From Clostridia bacterium (GTDB taxonomy: Bacteria; Bacillota; Clostridia; Monoglobales; Monoglobaceae), in the NCBI GenBank assembly GCA_017397725.1, contig JAFQIA010000028.1, positions 1 through 64,000 on the forward strand: DNA of 64,000 nt, in the 5' to 3' direction. Both the position numbers and the translations under genes were made by a program. Below, piece after piece: positions 25,825 to 33,719 of the stretch (within the stretch, counting starts at the first letter, position 1; each line of letters opens with the position of its first letter). Below the pieces are notes generated by a model. That model saw only the letters and a list, made by a program, of their open reading frames with translations. It had not been told where the DNA came from and made no database searches.

Positions 25825-28398
25825 TTACTGAAATACAACAAGGGTGGTTGCTTTGTTCCATTTTACCTTAGTCATCACAATGTTGCTCTCTTCAATATCG
25901 CTTAAGGTTCCTCTGGAAATCTTGTTCCGCTCCAAGTTATAGAGAATCACATTGGTGGATGCACTGGTGCGGATGGTTCTCTTTTGGGTTCCACAATCAA
26001 TTTTGATCATATTTTTAGAAACGCTGATATCGTGGACGGTGCCCTGAACGATTTTTGCAACGCCGTGCATCCTGTCCGGATCTTTGGGGGTGTTGATTTC
26101 TCCAAGCGAGGTATAGCGTCTGACGCCGCTTACATATCCCATAGAATCCGCATAAAGGGAAACAACATCTCCGGCGTTTAACTGGCTGATTACACTGTTA
26201 TCAGCATCATTGATGATGCTCATATCATCCTTGCAATAGAAGGAAATGGCATCATAGCCACCCATCACACCGGTAAGCATCTTCACCCGATTGCCTTCCG
26301 AATCCAATGCCTCTTGCATTCCTTCGACTACAACAAGGTCTGCAATGTCAATGCTTTCCTTGGTAGTATCCGCATCACTCTTCACCACCAGCAAATCAAT
26401 CAAGCCAAACTCATCCAGATTGTACGCCGAAATGCTATAGGTAGAATCCCCGTTGAACATATTTTTTGTGGTTACAGCATAGGAATCTTCTTCTGTGATG
26501 GCACTTCCGTTCACTGCCCAAACCTGCACATTATCCGCAAGGAAGAGTTCGGAGTCAAAGGAGCTATTGCCGCTTCGGTATGGAATCTTGTCCCGACTCT
26601 CTGTATTAAAGGTTCCGTTTTTCCCATTGTCTTCTGTATACGCATCCGGCAAATCAATGGCAATCACGGTTCCCTTTTCATCGGTTACATATCCAATCAC
26701 GCTGACCGCTCCGCTATGCGCGGTGGGAATCATCGCAAGCTGAGCACGGTTCATCACAACGCCCCGTTGTCCGTCAAACTGAATTTTTTCAGCAATGGGA
26801 AGCTCCTTCCAGATGCCCTCGGTGGTAAACAGCTTGATACTGCAGTTATCCGAGAAAGTTCCGTCATAAGCAGTTGCCAGAACCAAGCCATATTGCATAC
26901 TTCCGTCTACTTCTTTTACATAGGCAATCTTGCCATGGCTGTCCAAGGAAAATGTATAGGTGTTGCCAAGTTGAATCCGTTTCACCTTGGGAGAAGTTTT
27001 CTTCAGCTCTTCCTCATAAATCTTAGAAAGCGCATATTCGGTATTGTCCACGGTTACAATCGTTTCTTCTTTTTGGCGCTGCGCGGTTACCGTTCCGGTC
27101 ACCTTGGTTCTTGAAAGATACGCCGTAACCATTTTCTTGCCGCCCGCTTTTGCACTCAACACACGAAGCACATCGCCCGGCGCTAAATCGGTGACTGCAA
27201 TCTCGCCGTCCTCGCCGAAGATTTTCACGATCTCATCGATTTCCTGTTTGAAGCTAATGGTATCACCGGTATAGAAATCCTTGACGGTTTCATTTAAGGC
27301 AGATACGCCATCTACAACAACGGTACGGTAGTTGCTGATAAATGCAACCTCAAACTCGCGGTCGCTGTCATTGTTAATCAAGCGGATATACCCGTCCGCC
27401 TTGATAAAATCGTCTTTGGTATAGGTATCCACCGGCTGACCGTTGTAGAGAACATCCACAACCGGAGAAATGGCGATGTTCTTTTCTTTGTCATCGGCAT
27501 CCAGGTATCTCATTTGGGTAATATCATTAGAAAGATAAGTAATATCCTTTGCCGGAATCACCAGTTCTTCATTTCTGTTGGGGATTGCACACAAAACAAC
27601 AGGTTTCCCGTTCTGGTCGTCATGAACATAGGCTTCTACTTTCATACCCAAGCAGTCATAATAGTCTTCCTGTGCCAGATACCGATATCCGTCAATCATC
27701 ACAGAACCGTCAGATACCGTGTGTGCAGTAGTTACAGCAGAGGTTCCTGTACCTTCCAGGATTCCGTCTACCCGATAAATTTTACGGAATTCATACAGGA
27801 AAGTGTTCTCTGATGCATTGCCGTAGGTAATACCGATATCACTGTAGCTGATAATCTCTACATATGCGGCATTGATAGCGTTGTAAAGGAGAGTAATTGC
27901 ATCAAACTCCTGCAATCTTTCACCGCTTTTTGCCGAAAGTCCATCGGTCAAACCAAGGCGGTTTGCAATGGCAATATAGCCGCTGGGATAGCCGCCGGAT
28001 TCTTCCGCGTGGTAACCATAGCCCATGAGACGAACCAGCATGGTCACCGCCTCATCATAGTAGAGCGGTTTGTTCAAATCCGTCTGGTTTTTATGTATGA
28101 TTCCGGCACCCTCAGCAATTCTGATTGCATCCTCGTTATATTCATCGGTAAAGCCGTAATCCTGAGAAATATTGCAAATATAATTGATGAATGCGGTTTT
28201 GCTCAGGTTTCTGAATACATCCGCTTCCCCCTGTGCGCCGGTGTAAACACCTTTATCACGGAGATTTACAATTCTTAATGCTCTTAATACCTCATAGTTC
28301 TTTTCTGTTTCCTCTGACCACTCGCTGTTTGCATAAGAAATACAACAGAGGGACAGCATAAGCACAAGGGCCAATGTTAAGCTTAGGATTCGTTTCAT
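25825..28398 (-). CDS. Secreted S-layer-homology-type surface protein
   Basis: An 857-residue exported protein with signal peptide (about 1-23) and three divergent SLH-like repeats at its N-terminus (about 28-185: for example EADVFRNLSKTAFINYICN, LYYDEAVTMLVRLMG and RLQEFDAITLLYNAINAAY). SLH domains bind pyruvylated cell-wall polysaccharide. The remaining 650 residues are beta-rich with repeated short OB-like or SH3-like units and no motif I recognise as catalytic. It overlaps the preceding SLH gene by one base and precedes the binding-module gene, so it is probably the wall anchor or surface partner of the hydrolases. Function beyond anchoring is unknown. Confidence 0.82.
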   Translation of the reverse strand: MKRILSLTLALVLMLSLCCISYANSEWSEETEKNYEVLRALRIVNLRDKGVYTGAQGEADVFRNLSKTAFINYICNISQDYGFTDEYNEDAIRIAEGAGIIHKNQTDLNKPLYYDEAVTMLVRLMGYGYHAEESGGYPSGYIAIANRLGLTDGLSAKSGERLQEFDAITLLYNAINAAYVEIISYSDIGITYGNASENTFLYEFRKIYRVDGILEGTGTSAVTTAHTVSDGSVMIDGYRYLAQEDYYDCLGMKVEAYVHDDQNGKPVVLCAIPNRNEELVIPAKDITYLSNDITQMRYLDADDKEKNIAISPVVDVLYNGQPVDTYTKDDFIKADGYIRLINNDSDREFEVAFISNYRTVVVDGVSALNETVKDFYTGDTISFKQEIDEIVKIFGEDGEIAVTDLAPGDVLRVLSAKAGGKKMVTAYLSRTKVTGTVTAQRQKEETIVTVDNTEYALSKIYEEELKKTSPKVKRIQLGNTYTFSLDSHGKIAYVKEVDGSMQYGLVLATAYDGTFSDNCSIKLFTTEGIWKELPIAEKIQFDGQRGVVMNRAQLAMIPTAHSGAVSVIGYVTDEKGTVIAIDLPDAYTEDNGKNGTFNTESRDKIPYRSGNSSFDSELFLADNVQVWAVNGSAITEEDSYAVTTKNMFNGDSTYSISAYNLDEFGLIDLLVVKSDADTTKESIDIADLVVVEGMQEALDSEGNRVKMLTGVMGGYDAISFYCKDDMSIINDADNSVISQLNAGDVVSLYADSMGYVSGVRRYTSLGEINTPKDPDRMHGVAKIVQGTVHDISVSKNMIKIDCGTQKRTIRTSASTNVILYNLERNKISRGTLSDIEESNIVMTKVKWNKATTLVVFQ

Positions 28399-30119
28399 TA
28401 AATTGCTACCTCCTTAAATGCCTCATAAATAATCTTTGCAGCTTCTGCTCTGGTGGCAGTTCCGGCTGGGTCAAAAAGATTATCTCCTTTTCCGTTGATG
28501 ATTCCTGCCTCATAAAGTGCTTGAACGGCATCTTTTGCATAATCTGCAAAAACATCTGCATCTGCAAACGCAGTATAGTCTTTTTCCTTTACAAGCTGAA
28601 CCATCCTTGCATCCAGCGCCCGTTTTGCCATTACCGCCATATCCTGACGGGTAATATTTCTGCCAATACCAAAGTTTCCATCGCCGGTCCCACCTACGAT
28701 ACCGGCATCTACCGCGGCGCCGATATAGGGTGCGTACCACGCGTCGATTTGCATATCCGCAAAGTCAGCAGACCGATTGTCAACGGTAAGTCCACACGCC
28801 AGAACAATCATTTTTGCAAACTCTTCACGGGTTACCTGTCTGTCCGGCTCAAAGTTGCCGGTATCGGTTCCATTGACAATGCCACGGTTCTTTAACCATC
28901 TCACACTCTCATATGCCCAGTGGTTTTTGGAAAGGTCATTGAAGGTTTCCACCTTGTCCTCAGTTGCTCCGCTTCCGGTGCCTGCACCCACAAACGCGGA
29001 TCCGGACTCTACAGGAGTACTATTGTCCTTTCCTCCCATAGCACCTCCGCCACCGCCGAGGCCGCCTCCGCCACCACCGCCACCGGGTGTGGTTGCCGCC
29101 GTATAAGCTTCTTCCAACAGGGTTTGCAACTGCTGATTGGAGGTCAGACCATTTCTTGCACCCAGAACAACATACTCATAAGCCTGACGTTGGGGTACCG
29201 GATTCAACGCTGCAAGCTTTCCAATAATTTCACTGCATAATCCGGTTTCTCTTTTATATGTCGCAAGGGTATTGCCCATCACGCCGGCAGTTGCATTCTT
29301 TATGGTAGCAAGTCCATATGCTACCGTTGCATCCTGTTCAAAGGTATCTGCCGAAGTGTAATTTCCCCGCATCGCTGTAACAGTTTCAGAAATCAAACCG
29401 GTCTCTATGGTTTTTCCGTCATAGTCGAGTTCAAAAATGCGAACCCCCTCTTCCTTACTGCCGGAATTGTATACTGCAACCGCAAACGCATGGGTCAATG
29501 CCTCAGGGAAGGTTTCTACGGTCATCGTATCAATGCCCATCGCATAGAGGAAATTCATGGTCTGCTGTTGTACCGTGGTACCTTTCGCTACAAAAGTACT
29601 ATCATCAAATCCAATACTGAAGAAAATTTCCGACTTTAGCGGATGATTGTTAACAACAGGCAACAGGAGGATATATGGCTCGGTTCCATTGGTAACCTTT
29701 GCAGCCTCCGTCTTTAAAAGAGCAAGAAACGCATTCACATCATCAACAGTTGCATAGTTGAACTGCTCCGACACTCGTTCCTCTTCATAGTTTTCCAGCT
29801 TCACAGTATAGCTACCGGAGCTTGAAACGCCCTTTTTCTCATCCGGAATCTTAAACTGGAACGTCCGGACTTCTCCTGCTTTTACATCCTCCATATAGAC
29901 AGCGTAGTATTTATCTGCACCGCTGATACCGGAATCCTTTGATACCGTCAGGGTAAAGGTGGTATCGGTTGCCGCACGGTTTTCCGTTTCAACCAAAACC
30001 AATCCTTCCTCTACCGAAATACTTTTGATGTCAATGGTCGGTTCTGCCGCAATACCGACGGTCCCCAGGCAAAGCATCGTTGCAAGGGCTGCTGCACACC
30101 ATTTTCTGTTTTTTCTCAT
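28398..30119 (-). CDS. Secreted protein with three C-terminal SLH domains (wall-anchored)
   Basis: A 573-residue exported protein: signal peptide (about 1-25), a beta-rich N-terminal domain (about 28-120), a helical region (about 125-340), a glycine-rich flexible linker (346-362) and three clear SLH repeats (about 392-435, 452-500, 515-565; WAYESVRWLKNRGIVNGT, WYAPYIGAAVDAGIVGGT, YAKDAVQALYEAGIINGK). It should be attached to the cell wall by the SLH triplet. It is the first gene of the long glycan operon, following an unusually structured 168-base leader. Function of the N-terminal half is unknown; proteins of this type often open polysaccharide loci in SLH-rich clostridia. Confidence 0.87.
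   Translation of the reverse strand: MRKNRKWCAAALATMLCLGTVGIAAEPTIDIKSISVEEGLVLVETENRAATDTTFTLTVSKDSGISGADKYYAVYMEDVKAGEVRTFQFKIPDEKKGVSSSGSYTVKLENYEEERVSEQFNYATVDDVNAFLALLKTEAAKVTNGTEPYILLLPVVNNHPLKSEIFFSIGFDDSTFVAKGTTVQQQTMNFLYAMGIDTMTVETFPEALTHAFAVAVYNSGSKEEGVRIFELDYDGKTIETGLISETVTAMRGNYTSADTFEQDATVAYGLATIKNATAGVMGNTLATYKRETGLCSEIIGKLAALNPVPQRQAYEYVVLGARNGLTSNQQLQTLLEEAYTAATTPGGGGGGGGLGGGGGAMGGKDNSTPVESGSAFVGAGTGSGATEDKVETFNDLSKNHWAYESVRWLKNRGIVNGTDTGNFEPDRQVTREEFAKMIVLACGLTVDNRSADFADMQIDAWYAPYIGAAVDAGIVGGTGDGNFGIGRNITRQDMAVMAKRALDARMVQLVKEKDYTAFADADVFADYAKDAVQALYEAGIINGKGDNLFDPAGTATRAEAAKIIYEAFKEVAI
29034..29084 (-). repeat. GGN-rich simple sequence encoding a glycine linker
   Basis: Codes for a run of 15 glycines broken by one leucine and one alanine in the SLH protein. 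The dense GGN codons form a local GC-rich microsatellite that could vary in length between strains. Confidence 0.8.
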
Positions 30120-30189
30120 AGATTTCTCCTCCTACGCTTATTTTGATGTCAGAAGTGCGAAAATATTGACTTTTTCTCATTTGGCAAAT

Positions 30190-30269
30190 GTAACAAAAAA
30201 GTAGCCATTCCTGTCTGTTTTTGTTACGATTGACAGGTTTTTGATTCAATTTCCACAAACTTCCTCCTT
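30190..30269 (-). promoter_or_regulatory. Structured leader with short ORF and interleaved stems upstream of the glycan operon
   Basis: On the minus strand, in order: ribosome site AAGGAGGAAG (269-260), a 10-codon GTG ORF (256-224), and four pairing segments: CCTGTC (237-232), GTAACAAAAA (227-218), GACAGG (215-210) and TTTTTGTTAC (200-190 region). Segment one pairs with three, and two with four. They interleave, so they form either a pseudoknot or mutually exclusive hairpins. The short ORF covers segment one and its stop lies in segment two. This arrangement is compatible with translational attenuation, but no terminator is evident. Confidence 0.4.
30224..30256 (-). CDS. Possible leader peptide MEIESKTCQS
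   Basis: A GTG start six bases after GGAGG opens a 10-codon frame ending TAA, inside the 5' leader of the glycan operon. A TTG two bases upstream could instead open a longer frame that runs into the SLH gene out of frame. Composition gives no clue to a regulating amino acid. Whether it is translated is unknown. Confidence 0.3.
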   Translation of the reverse strand: MEIESKTCQS

Positions 30270-30293
30270 ATTTTAATCCTATCTTATAAATTT

Positions 30294-30356
30294 AGTATAA
30301 TAGTGCCATATGCATATTTCCATAAAGATATTGACCAATAATGGGTCAATATTGAC
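30294..30356 (-). promoter_or_regulatory. Activator-type promoter with two operator half-sites for the glycan operon
   Basis: Half-sites GATATTGAC (30327-30335) and AATATTGAC (30348-30356) start 21 bp apart and stand 27 bp from the minus-strand -10 box TATACT (299-294). Layout and the adjacent TTTATGGAAA are the same as at 1183-1245. There is no good -35 box. A further single AATATTGAC lies in the leader at 30162-30170. Transcription would start near 30287 and run to the terminator at 10.6 kb. Confidence 0.78.
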
Positions 30357-30373
30357 TTTTTTTAAAGATTTGC

Positions 30374-30403
30374 TTGTAATCAAAATTCCTCTTATGCTAT
30401 AGT
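30374..30403 (+). promoter_or_regulatory. Promoter of the second araC gene
   Basis: TTGTAA (374-379), an 18-bp spacer and TATAGT (398-403), followed by the ribosome site GAGAGGAG before the ATG at 30428. The far operator half-site of the divergent promoter ends 17 bp upstream of the -35 box, so one bound regulator could influence both directions. Confidence 0.65.
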
Positions 30404-30427
30404 ACATACAGAGAGGAGTGATAAGGC

Positions 30428-31276
30428 ATGGCAAATATTCCCCCTTATAAGGAAATGCGGACTTATGAAAAAAACAGATATTGGCATGTTTACCAATGGA
30501 ACAAAACTGGTGTAGATACTTCGGTGGGTATGCACTATGACAATTCTGTTGAGATTAATTTCTTTTTTAACACTGTTGTTGATGCATATATTGGAGGAAA
30601 GCATTATGTGTTCAAAGAAGACTGCGCCATATTAGTTATGCCAAATGTGATTCACTCCTTTACCTATGAAAACGGTGACGGTACCGTTATTGCTTTTAAT
30701 CTTGACACAAATAGATTAAAGCCTATTTTCGATATTGATGCTTTTTTAGCGCATCATGGTATTCACGCACAAAATCTCCCCGCCGTCATTCCTATGAATG
30801 ACGCCTTGAAGGAGCTATCCCAGGATTTTCTTTCGCTCAATTCTCTGACCGATTGCTTTATTGCCTTTCTGAAGTTCTTTCGTATTGCAAAAAATGAAAT
30901 GGAAAAAGGGACAGATAGTCCGGAAGTAAACGCTTCCCACAACGACGAACTGCGTACCATTCTTTCTTGGACCAGACAGAATATGCATCAAAAAATTTCC
31001 ATTGATGCGATTGCGCAACTACTGGGATATAACAAATCCTATTTCTGCAGAAAATTCAAAAATGCAACCGGTATGACCTATATCGCTTTTTTGAACCATA
31101 TTCGTATTTGCGAAGCCCATCGTCTTCTTAAACGCGGAGTTTCTGTCGGGCAGGCATGTGATGCCATTGGTTTTGAAGACACCTCTTACTTTATTTCTCT
31201 GTTTAAGAAGCAATATGGAATAACGCCAAAAAAATTTATTGAGCAAATAAAAAACAATGCAGAAAAAGAAACTTAA
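30428..31276 (+). CDS. AraC-family transcriptional regulator, paralogue of the one at 8879
   Basis: A 282-residue regulator with an N-terminal cupin-like sensor (about 20-125; HYDNSVEINFFF, MPNVIHSF) and two C-terminal helix-turn-helix motifs (about 180-275; KSYFCRKFKNATGMTY, and GFEDTSYFISLFKKQYGITP). The recognition helices are very similar to those of the 8879 protein (YFCQKFKKATGITY there), so both may bind the same NATATTGAC half-sites. It is divergent from the long glycan operon and most likely its activator. The start at 30428 has a strong GAGAGGAG ribosome site. A terminator follows at once. Confidence 0.92.
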   Translation: MANIPPYKEMRTYEKNRYWHVYQWNKTGVDTSVGMHYDNSVEINFFFNTVVDAYIGGKHYVFKEDCAILVMPNVIHSFTYENGDGTVIAFNLDTNRLKPIFDIDAFLAHHGIHAQNLPAVIPMNDALKELSQDFLSLNSLTDCFIAFLKFFRIAKNEMEKGTDSPEVNASHNDELRTILSWTRQNMHQKISIDAIAQLLGYNKSYFCRKFKNATGMTYIAFLNHIRICEAHRLLKRGVSVGQACDAIGFEDTSYFISLFKKQYGITPKKFIEQIKNNAEKET

Positions 31277-31280
31277 GAAC

Positions 31281-31314
31281 AAAAAAACGCAGTGGAAACC
31301 ACTGCGTTTTTTGT
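31281..31314. terminator. Bidirectional terminator
   Basis: AAAACGCAGTGG / CCACTGCGTTTT with a 3-base loop (31284-31310), A run on the left and T run on the right, between the convergent araC gene and the SDR dehydrogenase gene. Confidence 0.92.
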
Positions 31315-31327
31315 TTGCATATTTTAT

Positions 31328-32116
31328 TTACTTGGGTTGCTTGCCGATATAGGCTAAAATACCGCCGTCAACATAGAGAATGTGCCCGTTGACTGCATCG
31401 GATGCACTGGATGCCAAGAATACTGCAGGACCCACCAATTCCTCGGGGTCAAGCCATCTTCCTGCCGGAGTCTTTGCACAGATAAAGCTGTCAAAGGGGT
31501 GCTTGGAGCCATCCGCCTGCGGTTCTCTCAGCGGTGCGGTCTGGGGGGTCGCGATATAACCGGGACCGATACCATTACATTGAATATTATACTCGCCATA
31601 CTCAGAGCAAATATTTCTTGTGAGCATCTTGAGTCCGCCCTTTGCTGCCGCATAAGCAGAAACCGTTTCTCTGCCAAGCTCAGACATCATAGAACAGATG
31701 TTGATAATCTTTCCGCCGCCTTTTTTGATCATCGAGGGGATTACCGCCTTGGAGCAAATAAAGGGAGCGTTCAAGTCCACGTCAATGACCTGTCTGAATT
31801 CCTCTGCACTCATCTCGTGCATGGGAATTCTCTTGATGATACCCGCATTGTTTACAAGAATATCAATCACGCCAACCGTTGCTTCAATATCTTTTACCAT
31901 AGCATTGACCGCATCTTCATCGGTGACATTGCAAACGTAACCTTTGGCATCAATACCCTCAGCTTTGTAGCTTTCGATACCCTGATCCACAAGCTCCTGC
32001 TTGATATCATTAAATACAATGGTTGCACCGGCTTTTGCCAAGCCCTTTGCGATTGCAAAGCCGATACCGTAGGATGCACCTGTTACCAGTGCAACTTTTC
32101 CGTTTAGATTAAACAT
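31328..32116 (-). CDS. SDR dehydrogenase, gluconate 5-dehydrogenase / KduD type
   Basis: A 262-residue classical short-chain dehydrogenase/reductase. The cofactor motif TGASYGIG (about residues 13-20), NNAG (about 88-91), and the catalytic Ser-Tyr-Lys set (SMMSELGRETVSAYAAAKGG, about 142-161) are all intact. The sequence resembles gluconate 5-dehydrogenases and 2-dehydro-3-deoxy-D-gluconate 5-dehydrogenase (KduD). Since kduI, KDG kinase and KDPG aldolase genes lie directly upstream, the KduD role, converting 2,5-diketo-3-deoxygluconate to 2-keto-3-deoxygluconate in pectin/uronate breakdown, is the best guess. Last gene of its operon; ribosome site AAGGAGG. The specific symbol is left open because the two activities cannot be told apart by eye. 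Confidence 0.88.
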   Translation of the reverse strand: MFNLNGKVALVTGASYGIGFAIAKGLAKAGATIVFNDIKQELVDQGIESYKAEGIDAKGYVCNVTDEDAVNAMVKDIEATVGVIDILVNNAGIIKRIPMHEMSAEEFRQVIDVDLNAPFICSKAVIPSMIKKGGGKIINICSMMSELGRETVSAYAAAKGGLKMLTRNICSEYGEYNIQCNGIGPGYIATPQTAPLREPQADGSKHPFDSFICAKTPAGRWLDPEELVGPAVFLASSASDAVNGHILYVDGGILAYIGKQPK

Positions 32117-32128
32117 ATCGTATCCTCC

Positions 32129-33151
32129 TTATCTCTGTACTCTGCCGGAGCCATCGCCACCGGCAAGCTTTTCTACTTCTTGGACGCTGACTCTGTTATA
32201 GTCGCCCTCCACCGTATGCTTGAGGGCAGACGCTGCAACTGCAAACTCGATGATTTCTTCAGAGCTCTTTCCGGAAAGGATGGAATAAATCAATCCACCG
32301 CCAAAGGAGTCCCCGCCGCCGACGCGGTCAACAATGTGCAAATGATAGGTCTTTGAGAAGTAATAATCCTCACCATCGTAAAGCATACCTGCCCAGTCAT
32401 TATCATTGGCAGAAATGGAGGTTCTGAGGGTGATTGCAACCTTTTCAAAGCCGAATTTATCTGCAAGCTGTTTTGCAACACTCTTGTAGCCCTCGTGATT
32501 CAGCTTTCCGCCATAGATATCGGAACCTTCTGCCTCAATGCCGAATACATCCTTGGCATCTTCTTCATTGGAGATACAAACATCCACATACTGACAAAGC
32601 TCAGTCATAGCTTTTCTTGCCTCTTCTCTTGTCCAGAGCTTTCCTCTGTAGTTCAGGTCGCAGGAAATCTTGACACCCTTTGCCTTTGCCGCAATACAAG
32701 CCTCTTTACAGATTTCTACCACATTCTCGCCCAAAGCAGGGGTGATACCGGTAAAGTGGAACCAATCTGCCCCCTCAAAAATGCTATCCCAATCAAAATC
32801 CTCTTTGGATGCCTGCTGAATTGCAGAATATGCTCTGTCATAAATACAAACAGAACCTCTTTGAGATGCGCCTTTTTCCAAGAAGTAGATACCTACTCTC
32901 TCGCCGCCACGGACAATCTTGGAGGTATCCACACCAAAATATCTCAGGCTGTCAACAGCTGCCTGTCCGATTGCGTGCTTGGGGAGCTTGGTTACATAAA
33001 CGCTGTCAAAACCATAGTTTGCAAGGGAAACTGCAACGTTTGCCTCGCCACCACCAAAGGTTGCTTGCATCTGGTCATTCTGAAAGAATCTGTAATAACC
33101 GTTGGGTGCAAGTCTTAACATAATTTCTCCGAAAGTAACAACTCTTGCCAT
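32129..33151 (-). CDS. kdgK: 2-keto-3-deoxygluconate kinase (PfkB family)
   Basis: A 340-residue PfkB/ribokinase-family sugar kinase. The N-terminal GGGEANVA motif (about residues 34-41) and the C-terminal catalytic motif VDRVGGGDSFGGG (about 270-282) with the base Asp are present. Related KDG kinases share the opening FGEIMLRLAP. It would phosphorylate KDG to KDPG, the substrate of the aldolase encoded just upstream. Spacing to the aldolase gene is 4 bp and ribosome site GGAGGG is present. Together with kduI and the dehydrogenase it completes a uronate route to pyruvate and glyceraldehyde 3-phosphate. Confidence 0.92.
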   Translation of the reverse strand: MARVVTFGEIMLRLAPNGYYRFFQNDQMQATFGGGEANVAVSLANYGFDSVYVTKLPKHAIGQAAVDSLRYFGVDTSKIVRGGERVGIYFLEKGASQRGSVCIYDRAYSAIQQASKEDFDWDSIFEGADWFHFTGITPALGENVVEICKEACIAAKAKGVKISCDLNYRGKLWTREEARKAMTELCQYVDVCISNEEDAKDVFGIEAEGSDIYGGKLNHEGYKSVAKQLADKFGFEKVAITLRTSISANDNDWAGMLYDGEDYYFSKTYHLHIVDRVGGGDSFGGGLIYSILSGKSSEEIIEFAVAASALKHTVEGDYNRVSVQEVEKLAGGDGSGRVQR

Positions 33152-33155
33152 AGGA

Positions 33156-33707
33156 TTAACCCTCCATTTTCTCTAATGCTTCCTTGACAAAGAAGCTGCC
33201 GCCGATGGCTGCTACCTTATCAAAGGCAAGGAATTCATCGATATTTCCTCTGTCCACACCGCCGGTGGGGATAAACTTAATCTGCGGGAAAGGTGCAGCC
33301 AGCGCCTTCAATGCAGAAAGTCCGCCATACACATTGGCAGGGAAGAACTTCACGGTAGTAATGCCCAGCTCCAACGCCTGCATAATTTCGGTAGGAGTTA
33401 CACAGCCGGGGTAATACGGAATGTTATTTTTCTTGCATACCTTTGCTGCGCCTACCGAAAGACCAGGGGAAACAATGAACTTTGCCCCTGCCTTGATTGC
33501 CTCTTTACACTGTTTTGCATTAATAACCGTACCTGCGCCGATGTTCATTTCCGGATACTTCTCACAAGCTAATTGAATCGCCTCTTTTGCACAAGCAGTC
33601 CGGAAGGTAATTTCTGCACAGTTGATGCCATTTGCCTTGAGTGCGGGCAAAATTTTATCTACTTCATTGAGTTCTTTAATTACTACAACAGGAATGTATT
33701 GATCCAT
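33156..33707 (-). CDS. eda: KDPG aldolase (Eda family)
   Basis: A 183-residue class I aldolase. The catalytic glutamate is in AEITFRT (about residue 32-38) and the Schiff-base lysine in TVKFFPAN (about 125). GAGTV and PTGGV phosphate-binding loops are present. Slightly shorter than the usual 200-215 residues at the C-terminus. The ATG at 33707 is preferred over the GTG at 33716 because GGAGG sits eight bases before it. It would split 2-keto-3-deoxy-6-phosphogluconate into pyruvate and glyceraldehyde 3-phosphate. A second, only distantly similar copy lies at 40892. Confidence 0.92.
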   Translation of the reverse strand: MDQYIPVVVIKELNEVDKILPALKANGINCAEITFRTACAKEAIQLACEKYPEMNIGAGTVINAKQCKEAIKAGAKFIVSPGLSVGAAKVCKKNNIPYYPGCVTPTEIMQALELGITTVKFFPANVYGGLSALKALAAPFPQIKFIPTGGVDRGNIDEFLAFDKVAAIGGSFFVKEALEKMEG

Positions 33708-33719
33708 GGTCGCCACCTC

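Noticed and set aside
30031..30258. 75-codon minus-strand frame (TTG start) overlapping the first SLH gene
   Set aside because: It shares the leader ribosome site but runs out of frame through the signal-peptide region of a clear gene; its sequence is basic and unstructured.
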